In this document: positions 24,910-30,451 of the stretch, piece by piece
How the letters are laid out: the number at the start of each line of letters is the position of its first letter
Numbering within the stretch: position 1 is the stretch's first letter
Origin: UBA2450 sp045132035
GTDB taxonomy: Bacteria; Bacillota_I; Bacilli_A; RFN20; CAG-826
Assembly: GCA_045132035.1 (NCBI GenBank)
Contig: JBGURM010000009.1
Location: 1 to 30,459 of the forward strand
Direction of reading: 5' to 3'
Length of the DNA stretch: 30,459 nt
Translations under genes and position numbers: made by a program
Notes under the pieces: model-generated
Told to the model about the DNA's origin: nothing
What the model saw: the letters and a program-made list of their open reading frames with translations, nothing else
Databases searched by the model: none

Positions 24910-24937
24910 TCTATAACTACCATATACCTCATGTCAA
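24910..24937 (-). promoter_or_regulatory. SigA promoter of glnA-glmS
   Basis: On the minus strand TTGACA (24937-24932), a 16-nt spacer and TATAGA (24915-24910), 32 nt upstream of the start codon. Confidence 0.75.
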
Positions 24938-24946
24938 TAAAAATAT

Positions 24947-24966
24947 ATGTAAACTTTTCTTTACAT
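24947..24966. promoter_or_regulatory. Dyad operator upstream of the glnA promoter
   Basis: ATGTAAA-CTTTTC-TTTACAT is a 7-6-7 perfect dyad, 10 bp upstream of -35. It resembles the GlnR box TGTNA-N7-TNACA but with one extra central base, so the regulator is uncertain. Confidence 0.5.
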
Positions 24967-25060
24967 AGCCTAAAAAAAGAGCAGTTAACTATGTTACATA
25001 TTAAAAAATTATAGGTAATTTCTTTTTACATTTTTATTATTCTTCATTAAAATATACGAA

Positions 25061-25141
25061 TTATGGTAAGTGAAGAGCAACATATTCTTTTAACAAGGAT
25101 GAAGAAAAACTACCACCACTAATGGTCGCTAATTCGAGACA
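25061..25141 (-). pseudogene. Remnant of a Nif11-leader precursor gene
   Basis: In one frame the minus strand reads LELATISGGSFSSSLLKEY and ends at a stop (25061). The start of this matches the end of intact leaders (DEQLAAISGG) and the junction of the gene at 13599. The upstream half of the leader is missing and array-type terminator sequence (25146-25166) takes its place. The core has lost all cysteines. It could still be a small peptide but has no start or ribosome site. Confidence 0.5.
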
Positions 25142-25145
25142 TAAG

Positions 25146-25166
25146 AAAAGGCCTCCAAAGAGGCCT
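25146..25166 (-). terminator. Array-type terminator
   Basis: AGGCCTC-CAAA-GAGGCCT, a perfect 7-bp stem with a short T-run on the minus strand. It is the second terminator after the gene at 25233. Confidence 0.65.
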
Positions 25167-25196
25167 AATCTATGCTGGATAGTCATCCGCAAACAA

Positions 25197-25220
25197 GAAA
25201 AAACCGAGCAATGCTCGGTT
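25197..25220 (-). terminator. CCGAG-type terminator of the gene at 25233
   Basis: On the minus strand ACCGAGCA/TGCTCGGT followed by six T. Confidence 0.8.
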
Positions 25221-25232
25221 ATACTCGTTTGT

Positions 25233-25517
25233 TTAATCGTAATTTTCAATTTTGTAGCCACAGCTTTGGCAGATATAATAGGTGCCTTTGTCTTTAATAT
25301 TATTACTACCACATCTTGGACAATCATATGGATTAATATAATCTCCGATATCTGAAACAACGCTGCAGGCACCTCCACCATTAATAGCGGTGAGTTGTTC
25401 GTCAGTAAGTTCGATTCCTTCGGCTCTGGCTAGCGCTAATAGTTCGTCACTATTCTTGCATGCTTTAATTTTTTCAATTTGTTCTTTGGTTAAACCTTTT
25501 AATAATTCTTTTTTCAT
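25233..25517 (-). CDS. Nif11-leader zinc-ribbon precursor peptide, class I core
   Basis: 94 residues with a TAGGAGA site. The leader has KEQIEKIKAC and RAEGIEL variants and ends INGGG (45-49). The core ACSVVSDIGDYINPYDCP has Cys51, CPRC (66-69) and CQSC (83-86). It ends CGYKIENYD, so the usual Trp four residues after the last Cys is lost. Single-gene transcript with promoter at 25542-25574 and two terminators behind it. Confidence 0.85.
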   Translation of the reverse strand: MKKELLKGLTKEQIEKIKACKNSDELLALARAEGIELTDEQLTAINGGGACSVVSDIGDYINPYDCPRCGSNNIKDKGTYYICQSCGYKIENYD

Positions 25518-25541
25518 GGCAATATCTCCTAATTTATTTTC

Positions 25542-25574
25542 ATTATATCAAGGTATTATCACAAAAGTGCCACA
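25542..25574 (-). promoter_or_regulatory. Direct-repeat promoter of the gene at 25233
   Basis: On the minus strand TGTGGCA-CTTT-TGTGATA (25574-25557). The hexamer at the usual -10 distance is TTGATA; a perfect TATAAT lies 4 nt further (25547-25542). Confidence 0.7.
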
Positions 25575-25660
25575 AGAAAAACCTCAATAGAGGCCTAATC
25601 TATGCTGAATAAGTCATTTTGTCCAACTTTGAATAAGTGACTTTGGACAACGACAATTTT
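25575..25660. repeat. Approximately 86-bp repeat, copy 1
   Basis: It comprises an array-type terminator, the block AGGCCTAATCTATGCT, then a long hairpin (25613-25654) with arms around TTGTCCAA and TTGGACAA. It is nearly identical to 26493-26578. Partial copies are seen at 18486-18555 and 25149-25180. Confidence 0.7.
25576..25596 (-). terminator. Array-type terminator inside repeat copy 1
   Basis: On the minus strand AGGCCTC-TATT-GAGGT followed by TTTTTC. No gene lies directly before it on that strand, only the hairpin of the repeat, so it would end a short RNA or residual read-through. Confidence 0.65.
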
Positions 25661-25743
25661 TCTGTAGTTGTACAAACCCATCCATCCACTTTTGTCTAAA
25701 TTTGCCTATTCATATTTTGTCGTGTTTTCGCCTGTTCGCAAAC

Positions 25744-25769
25744 AAAAAACCGAGATATTTCACTCGGCT
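25744..25769 (-). terminator. CCGAG-type terminator of the 26432/26111 operon
   Basis: On the minus strand CCGAG-TGAAATAT-CTCGG and six T. It is the same as the terminator at 19705, with similarity continuing into the end of the GNAT gene. Confidence 0.75.
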
Positions 25770-25826
25770 TACTTTGCATAAAGTGATTTGCTTTTCTTCC
25801 TTGATTTAATATTAGTTCATCAAAAA

Positions 25827-26111
25827 CTATTTATTAACAATCCAGACAAAACCACAATCTTGACAGGTGTTATTCCACCATTCAGCAATTGAATTTTCGT
25901 TATATCTAGTTTTAATTTTCTTAGAACCACATTTTGGGCAGGTAAAGTCTGGCGTGCTAGTGCAAATACCTCCATTAACCGCTTCGAGTTGTTCGTCGGT
26001 TAATTCAATGCCTTCTTTTTTAGCTAAAGCCAAAAGTTCCTCTTGGTTTTTACACGTTTTTACTTTAGCGATTTGTTCTTCAGTTAAACCTTTTAATAAT
26101 TCTTTTTTCAT
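25827..26111 (-). CDS. Nif11-leader zinc-ribbon precursor peptide, class II core
   Basis: 94 residues. The leader ends VNGG (45-48). The core ICTSTPDFTCPKCGS has Cys50, CPKC (58-61) and CQDC (83-86). Between the pairs it has NENSIAEWWNN, equivalent to YENSINEWYGN of the gene at 1153. The two are the only class II members. No clear ribosome site is seen (AAGTTTTCC), so translation may depend on the gene at 26148, 36 bp upstream, in the same transcript. Confidence 0.85.
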   Translation of the reverse strand: MKKELLKGLTEEQIAKVKTCKNQEELLALAKKEGIELTDEQLEAVNGGICTSTPDFTCPKCGSKKIKTRYNENSIAEWWNNTCQDCGFVWIVNK

Positions 26112-26147
26112 ACGGAAAACTTATATTCTAATATTTAAAATTAAATA

Positions 26148-26432
26148 TTAACTATCCCTCCAAGTTTTTCCACATTTTGGACAGGTAATTTCATTACCGT
26201 CTTTATCAAATTTACCGTTATATCCACAGAATGGACAATCAAATGGATTGATTTTGTCTCCAATATTTGAAACAACGCTACAAGCACCACCACCAGCGAT
26301 AGCTTGTAATTGTTCGTCGGTAAGTTCAATACCTTCTGCTTTAGCTAAAGCCAAAAGTTCTTCGCTGTTTTTGCATTCTTTTACTCTAGCGATTTGCTCA
26401 TCGGTTAAACCTTTTAATAAATCTTTTTTCAT
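26148..26432 (-). CDS. Nif11-leader zinc-ribbon precursor peptide, class I core
   Basis: 94 residues from the ATG at 26432 (AAAGGAGA upstream); the open frame to 26480 includes promoter sequence. The leader ends IAGGG (45-49), with Glu19 before the invariant Cys20. The core ACSVVSNIGDKINPFDCP has Cys51, CPFC (66-69) and CPKC (84-87), ending KTWRDS. First gene of a pair under the promoter at 26464-26492. Confidence 0.85.
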   Translation of the reverse strand: MKKDLLKGLTDEQIARVKECKNSEELLALAKAEGIELTDEQLQAIAGGGACSVVSNIGDKINPFDCPFCGYNGKFDKDGNEITCPKCGKTWRDS

Positions 26433-26463
26433 GTTCAAAGTTCTCCTTTGTTGACTATATCGT

Positions 26464-26492
26464 ATCACATGGTTTGTCACAAAAGTGCCACA
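26464..26492 (-). promoter_or_regulatory. Direct-repeat promoter for the 26432/26111 operon
   Basis: On the minus strand TGTGGCA-CTTT-TGTGACA (26492-26475), 5 nt, TGTGAT (26469-26464), the same -10 as at the hydrolase operon. Confidence 0.75.
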
Positions 26493-26514
26493 AAAAAGAC
26501 CTCCGAAGAGGCCT
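26493..26514 (-). terminator. Array-type terminator after the tRNA
   Basis: On the minus strand AGGCCTC-TTCG-GAGGTCT followed by TTTTT. It ends the tRNA-Ala transcript and abuts the next promoter. Confidence 0.85.
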
Positions 26515-26578
26515 AATCTATGCTGGATAAGTCGTTTTGTCCAATTTTGAATAAGTGACTTTGGACAACGACAATTTT
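26493..26578. repeat. Approximately 86-bp repeat, copy 2
   Basis: Terminator, common block, and a hairpin (26531-26572) with arms GTCGTTTTGTCCAA and TTGGACAACGAC. It differs from copy 1 at only a few positions, including compensating loop changes of the terminator. Confidence 0.7.
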
Positions 26579-26586
26579 CATCAATT

Positions 26587-26662
26587 TGGTGGATCTGACG
26601 AGGCTCGAACTCGCTACCTCATCGTTGCGAACGATGCGCTCTCCCAGGTGAGCTACAGACCC
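26587..26662 (-). tRNA. tRNA-Ala (anticodon CGC)
   Basis: 76 nt including an encoded CCA. Acceptor GGGTCTG/CAGATCC contains G3-U70, the alanine identity pair. D-arm GCTC/GAGC, anticodon stem CATCG/CGATG around loop TTCGCAA (anticodon CGC), T-arm with loop TTCGAGC. It reads GCG codons. It lies 36 bp downstream of the phosphodiesterase gene and may be cotranscribed with it. Confidence 0.93.
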
Positions 26663-26698
26663 ATTGCCTAATAATCATAATGATTTTCTAATTAAAAA

Positions 26699-27817
26699 TC
26701 AATTTTTAAATATCGAGATATCAATAAGCCTTTCTTCATTGGTTCCACCAGCGTGATGTCCTTTGAAGTGTTCTTTATAATTCAATTCTCTAGGAATATG
26801 TAATCCAAATTCTTTCTTAGCAATTGCAATAAAATCACCAATACAATCAATCACTCCAGTAGCGGGTTCACCTAAGCCAAATAAACCAATATCAAGCGCT
26901 TCTTTTTTACTTAAAAGTTCGAATGAATTTCCGTAATATTTGTTGAATAACGCGACAAAGTCGGCCTCTTTTCCTTTTGTAACAAACATCGAGACTGTTC
27001 TTTTTTCCATTGATAATGGCTTAGAAAGTAAGGAACATAAATCTTCGTGCTCTGACATATCAAGTAGCGTGTAATTGATGTGTCCATGATCCGCTAATAA
27101 GATAAAAATAGTGTCTTTATTTTTCTTCACTACTTTTTTCATAAAGCGTTCGGTTTTGGTAACTTGATATCTTACTTTCCAGTGGTCAATACCGTTTTCG
27201 TGCATTTCTCGATCTGGAGAATCCCAATAGAAATATAAGAAACATTCTTTGTTTTCTTTTAGAAATTTATTAACTTTCCTAACTCCAGAAAAAAGTAATG
27301 TCTTTGGTCCATCCTTTTGAATAGGATATCTCATAATAGCGGATGCTTTAACGTTACTATTTTTTTCTTCAATTAATTCAAATAACTTCTTAGTTGGAAA
27401 ATATCGATTAGCGATATGTTCTTCCCCTTCTTTAATCAAAAGTTCTTTAGTGTTATAGTCCACACTTCTAAAAAGAATAATGTTTCTATCATAATCTTTA
27501 AAATAAACATCCCAGCTCAGCCATCCAGTTTCAATCGGATATTTACCAGTTAGAAACGCGGTTGTAGCGGCCGCGGTTGTTGGAGGATAAGTAGAATTAA
27601 TTGTCGTCACATAATGACTTCTAATAAACGAATTCTCTTTTAAGTGCTTTCTTATAATGTTTTGGCCCATTCCATCAAAAAGAACCGCCACTACTTTTTT
27701 GTGGCCACTTAAAAGCTTATCGATTTCAGGAATCGAATCATGGAATGTTTCAACATTAAAATTCTTTAGAATAGAATTTGAAAGATTAACTAAAGAGTTA
27801 TCGTTATAGACTTTCAT
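26699..27817 (-). CDS. Alkaline phosphatase superfamily phosphodiesterase / nucleotide pyrophosphatase-like
   Basis: 372 residues, cytoplasmic (no signal). Metal and catalytic signatures of the type I phosphodiesterase/nucleotide pyrophosphatase group: VLFDGMG (Asp48), STYPPTTAA (nucleophile Thr80 or 81), FLTGKYPIETGWLSW, YWDSPDREMHENG (second metal Asp and His) and LLADHGH near residue 244. The end has GHHAGGTNEE, which carries the last metal His. Such enzymes hydrolyse phosphodiesters or phosphomonoesters; the substrate is open. It starts 5 bp after the hypothetical gene at 27823, so the two are coupled. Confidence 0.8.
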   Translation of the reverse strand: MKVYNDNSLVNLSNSILKNFNVETFHDSIPEIDKLLSGHKKVVAVLFDGMGQNIIRKHLKENSFIRSHYVTTINSTYPPTTAAATTAFLTGKYPIETGWLSWDVYFKDYDRNIILFRSVDYNTKELLIKEGEEHIANRYFPTKKLFELIEEKNSNVKASAIMRYPIQKDGPKTLLFSGVRKVNKFLKENKECFLYFYWDSPDREMHENGIDHWKVRYQVTKTERFMKKVVKKNKDTIFILLADHGHINYTLLDMSEHEDLCSLLSKPLSMEKRTVSMFVTKGKEADFVALFNKYYGNSFELLSKKEALDIGLFGLGEPATGVIDCIGDFIAIAKKEFGLHIPRELNYKEHFKGHHAGGTNEERLIDISIFKN

Positions 27818-27822
27818 TTATG

Positions 27823-28149
27823 TTATATCTTCACTTTTATTTTTTCGCCTTTTTCTATAAAGATGACACAGCAATTTTCAAACTTGCCAATTGATTGACC
27901 TTCAACTTTAATCTCACACGCCCTACCAGGAATACTTGAGGCGGTAAGGATTAATTTTTCAGAAGCAAGGCTTTTATTAATTTCGTCAATTACTTCGATG
28001 ATTTCCTCAAATTCAGCGTTGCTATTATAGCCATACTCAAACTTATATTTTCCGTTTTCAATCGCTTCTGCTGTTAATGTGACGAAATGGTCTTTTTTAA
28101 TTTGTTTTCTTTTCTTTCTTGCTTCAGTAATTTTATTTGTGTTAAACAT
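27823..28149 (-). CDS. Hypothetical protein
   Basis: 108 residues, no signal or membrane segment. A very basic N-terminus (ITEARKKRKQIKKDHF) is followed by an alpha/beta segment of alternating strands and a helix (NAEFEEIIEVIDEINKSLAS). I do not recognise a family. It overlaps no other gene and is followed within 5 bp by the phosphodiesterase, so it may be a small regulatory or RNA-binding partner; this is a guess from charge and context. Confidence 0.55.
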   Translation of the reverse strand: MFNTNKITEARKKRKQIKKDHFVTLTAEAIENGKYKFEYGYNSNAEFEEIIEVIDEINKSLASEKLILTASSIPGRACEIKVEGQSIGKFENCCVIFIEKGEKIKVKI

Positions 28150-28202
28150 ATCTTTTCACCCTAATTAAAAGTGTAAATGATAATACTAATTAATAGCAAA
28201 TA

Positions 28203-28223
28203 AAAACCGCATTTACGCGGTTT
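28203..28223 (-). terminator. Terminator of the membrane protein gene at 28242
   Basis: On the minus strand AAACCGC-GTAAAT-GCGGTTT followed by TTA and T-rich sequence. Confidence 0.75.
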
Positions 28224-28241
28224 CTTTAGGTTTATTTGTAA

Positions 28242-28760
28242 TTATTTGTGTTTCTTATCAATTAAAGCATTAACAAGAAGAAGCACTCCATAAACTGCGA
28301 TGAGGACGCCAACGATAATCCAGAATGCAACACCGAATTCAGGAACTAAGAGGTAAAGGATACCAATAGTAATTGCAACAGCGCCTAAGACGATTTGTCC
28401 AATTCCGTAGAATCCATTAATCTTTCCAATCGCATAAACTCCATAAATCACTAACGCTCCACCAAGAGCGATTAATAAATAAACGAGTACAATAACCATG
28501 TAATAGAGGCTGAATTGGTTCATTAAGATAATGACACCGAAAGTCGTAAGAGCGGTAAAGGCAAATAATAAACCAAAGTGTAAGATTCTATATTTGCTTA
28601 CTCCAACAATTGCCGCTGCTAAAAATCCAACTGCAGCAACAAGGAAGACAATGCCAAAATACATATCGAAGGTTCTAAAACCAAAGATAGCAACGCAAAC
28701 TCCTAAAGCGATCATCGCGCAAGCTTCTAAAACATTTATTAGTTTTTTATTTTTATCCAT
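28242..28760 (-). CDS. DUF308/HdeD-like membrane protein
   Basis: 172 residues from the ATG at 28760; the in-frame TTG at 28781 lies inside the AAAGGAGA ribosome site. It has about six membrane helices in three pairs with Gly-rich turns (IALGVCVAIFGF, GGALVIYGVYAIG, GVLIAVYGVLLLV). This repeated Gly-x-x-x-hydrophobic pattern is typical of the DUF308/HdeD group. The C-terminus DKKHK is cytoplasmic by the positive-inside rule. The role is unknown; relatives are linked to acid or envelope stress. It shares this fold class with the neighbouring gene at 28821. Confidence 0.65.
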   Translation of the reverse strand: MDKNKKLINVLEACAMIALGVCVAIFGFRTFDMYFGIVFLVAAVGFLAAAIVGVSKYRILHFGLLFAFTALTTFGVIILMNQFSLYYMVIVLVYLLIALGGALVIYGVYAIGKINGFYGIGQIVLGAVAITIGILYLLVPEFGVAFWIIVGVLIAVYGVLLLVNALIDKKHK

Positions 28761-28820
28761 AAAAAATATCTCTCCTTTCAAGAGAAATATTTAATACTTA
28801 TTTCAAAGAAATATCAATAC

Positions 28821-29342
28821 TTAACGTTTTTTATTTTTATATCGATATCTTAATTCATCAACAACAGGAGGTAAGGCAATTACCATTAGTTCCGCAATTA
28901 GTAAATATAGGTGAGTTATCGCATGATGCTCGCTTTGTTCTAAGATCAACATAATTGAGAAAACAATAGAAACAATAGATTGCGACAAGACAATTAACGA
29001 CATAACAGTGGATAATTCCCTTCTAAACACTTCGTTAATATCAATTGATTGTCTTAATAAGGACCACACTGCCCACATCACGCATACATAAGCAAAATCT
29101 GTAACTGCAGTAAGAATGGTTAAACCTAAAATAATTTCAAATAAGGAGAAGGAGAATCTAATTCTTCTAATACTTTTTCTTCTTTGGGTGATGACGATAA
29201 CAATAATATTTTCAACACCGAACGCTAAAATAAGCGAACCGACAAAATAATTTAAGTCTGCAACTAGTTCTTCTTTAAAGATGAAAAGTAGAACAGAGAA
29301 GGCGATAAAAATAAACAGTTTGATGTAATTATAAATCTTCAT
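28821..29342 (-). CDS. DUF308-like membrane protein
   Basis: 173 residues from the ATG at 29342, one base after the stop of the ROK kinase gene; a TTG at 29351 would overlap that gene. About six hydrophobic helices with charged loops (ITQRRKSIRRIRF near 53-65, RRELS near 107). The paired-helix layout resembles the gene at 28242, so the two may be distant paralogues. The basic tail ends KNKKR. No ribosome site of note, so translation is probably coupled to the kinase gene. Function unknown. Confidence 0.6.
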   Translation of the reverse strand: MKIYNYIKLFIFIAFSVLLFIFKEELVADLNYFVGSLILAFGVENIIVIVITQRRKSIRRIRFSFSLFEIILGLTILTAVTDFAYVCVMWAVWSLLRQSIDINEVFRRELSTVMSLIVLSQSIVSIVFSIMLILEQSEHHAITHLYLLIAELMVIALPPVVDELRYRYKNKKR

Positions 29343-29343
29343 T

Positions 29344-30294
29344 TTATTCAAATAACACTAAAGAGGCCGCTCCAATTTTACCAGAGTCATATCCGAGCTT
29401 GCCATTTAAAATTTCAACTTTAGGACTTCCTTTCATTCCATATGTATGTTTTTCAAGGTATTCAACAACCTTATCAATTAAGTATTCTTTTTCATTAGCG
29501 ATACCGCCCGAAAGAATAATAGCTTCAGGTCTAAAGATGTTACAGTAGTTAATCAAACCTTCAGAAAGATATTTAACATAATTATCAACGAGTTTGATTC
29601 CATATTTATCACCACGTTTAGCGGCTAAGAAGGCATTTCTTCCATCGATACCCACTAATTCTTTTTCAATCTCAGTAAGCATGCTAATTGGGTGTCTTTT
29701 CATCATTAATTTTGTATCTCTAATTAATGCTGAAGCTGAAGCATATGCTTCAAAGCATCCTCTTCTACCACATCCACATGGCTTTCCATTTAATCTAATA
29801 ACCATATGGCCAAGTTCTGCTCCTTGATGTTTGTTACCATCAAAAAGTTTTCCGTTAATGATAACTCCTCCACCAACACCAGTGCCAAGAGTAATCATGA
29901 TTAAGTCATGATAGTTTTTACCACTACCAAATTTAGCTTCGCCTAATGCCGCAACATTCGCGTCATTATTAATAAGGACTTTATAACCAAGCCTTTTTTC
30001 CATAAATTCTTTAATAGCGAAACCATCCCAAGTAGGGAGATTAGGACTAGAAACGATAATTCCATCATCAATATTTAAAATGCCTGGAATACCAATTCCA
30101 ACGCCTTTAATTTCTTCGTTTGTTTTAAGGTTATCTCTATCTTGGAGAATAAGATCACATAGTTTTCCAACTTCTCCTTCTGGAGCAGCTTCTCTATCAA
30201 CCTTCATCGAAAAGCGATTTAAAATAGTTCCTTGTTCGTTAATAAAAGCACCTTTAATAGAGGTACCACCAATATCTACACCAATAGCAATCAT
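29344..30294 (-). CDS. glcK: ROK family glucokinase
   Basis: 316 residues, the usual length. It phosphorylates glucose (possibly other hexoses) with ATP at the start of glycolysis. ATP-loop DIGGTSIKGA (about 8-17), GVGIGIPGIL, sugar-binding NNDANVAALGEAKFG (catalytic Asp in NDAN, about residue 110), LGTGVGGGVIINGKL, E-x-GH (about 156-159) and the zinc motif CGCGRRGCFEAYAS (about 170-183), the ROK hallmark. The start has AAAGGA. ROK repressors carry an N-terminal winged helix, which is absent here, so an enzyme is favoured. Glucose specificity is assumed, not shown. Confidence 0.88.
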   Translation of the reverse strand: MIAIGVDIGGTSIKGAFINEQGTILNRFSMKVDREAAPEGEVGKLCDLILQDRDNLKTNEEIKGVGIGIPGILNIDDGIIVSSPNLPTWDGFAIKEFMEKRLGYKVLINNDANVAALGEAKFGSGKNYHDLIMITLGTGVGGGVIINGKLFDGNKHQGAELGHMVIRLNGKPCGCGRRGCFEAYASASALIRDTKLMMKRHPISMLTEIEKELVGIDGRNAFLAAKRGDKYGIKLVDNYVKYLSEGLINYCNIFRPEAIILSGGIANEKEYLIDKVVEYLEKHTYGMKGSPKVEILNGKLGYDSGKIGAASLVLFE

Positions 30295-30318
30295 ACTAAA
30301 TGTCCTTTGTCTAACAAG

Positions 30319-30347
30319 ATTATAGAAAAAGAAGCGCCTATTTTCAA
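30319..30347 (-). promoter_or_regulatory. SigA promoter of the glucokinase gene
   Basis: On the minus strand TTGAAA (30347-30342), a 17-nt spacer and TATAAT (30324-30319). The -35 box lies in the loop of the preceding terminator hairpin. Confidence 0.65.
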
Positions 30348-30360
30348 TAGACGCCTCTTA
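30325..30360 (-). terminator. Terminator of a gene beyond the right edge
   Basis: On the minus strand GAGGCGTCTATT/AATAGGCGCTTC with a short loop, followed by TTTTTC. The stem has G-U pairs. From 30361 to 30451 I see no gene. Confidence 0.65.
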
Positions 30361-30451
30361 ATAATTCTATTTGGCTCTATCAATTCTGGGGTGTGATGAA
30401 AAAAAGTAATTTCCACTCCAAAATTTATAGATATTGAACTTTTTAAAGAAA

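Noticed and set aside
829..26432. CRISPR array
   Set aside because: Repeats in the window are promoters, terminators and leader-coding segments at irregular spacing, with no short regular repeat-spacer pattern and no cas genes.
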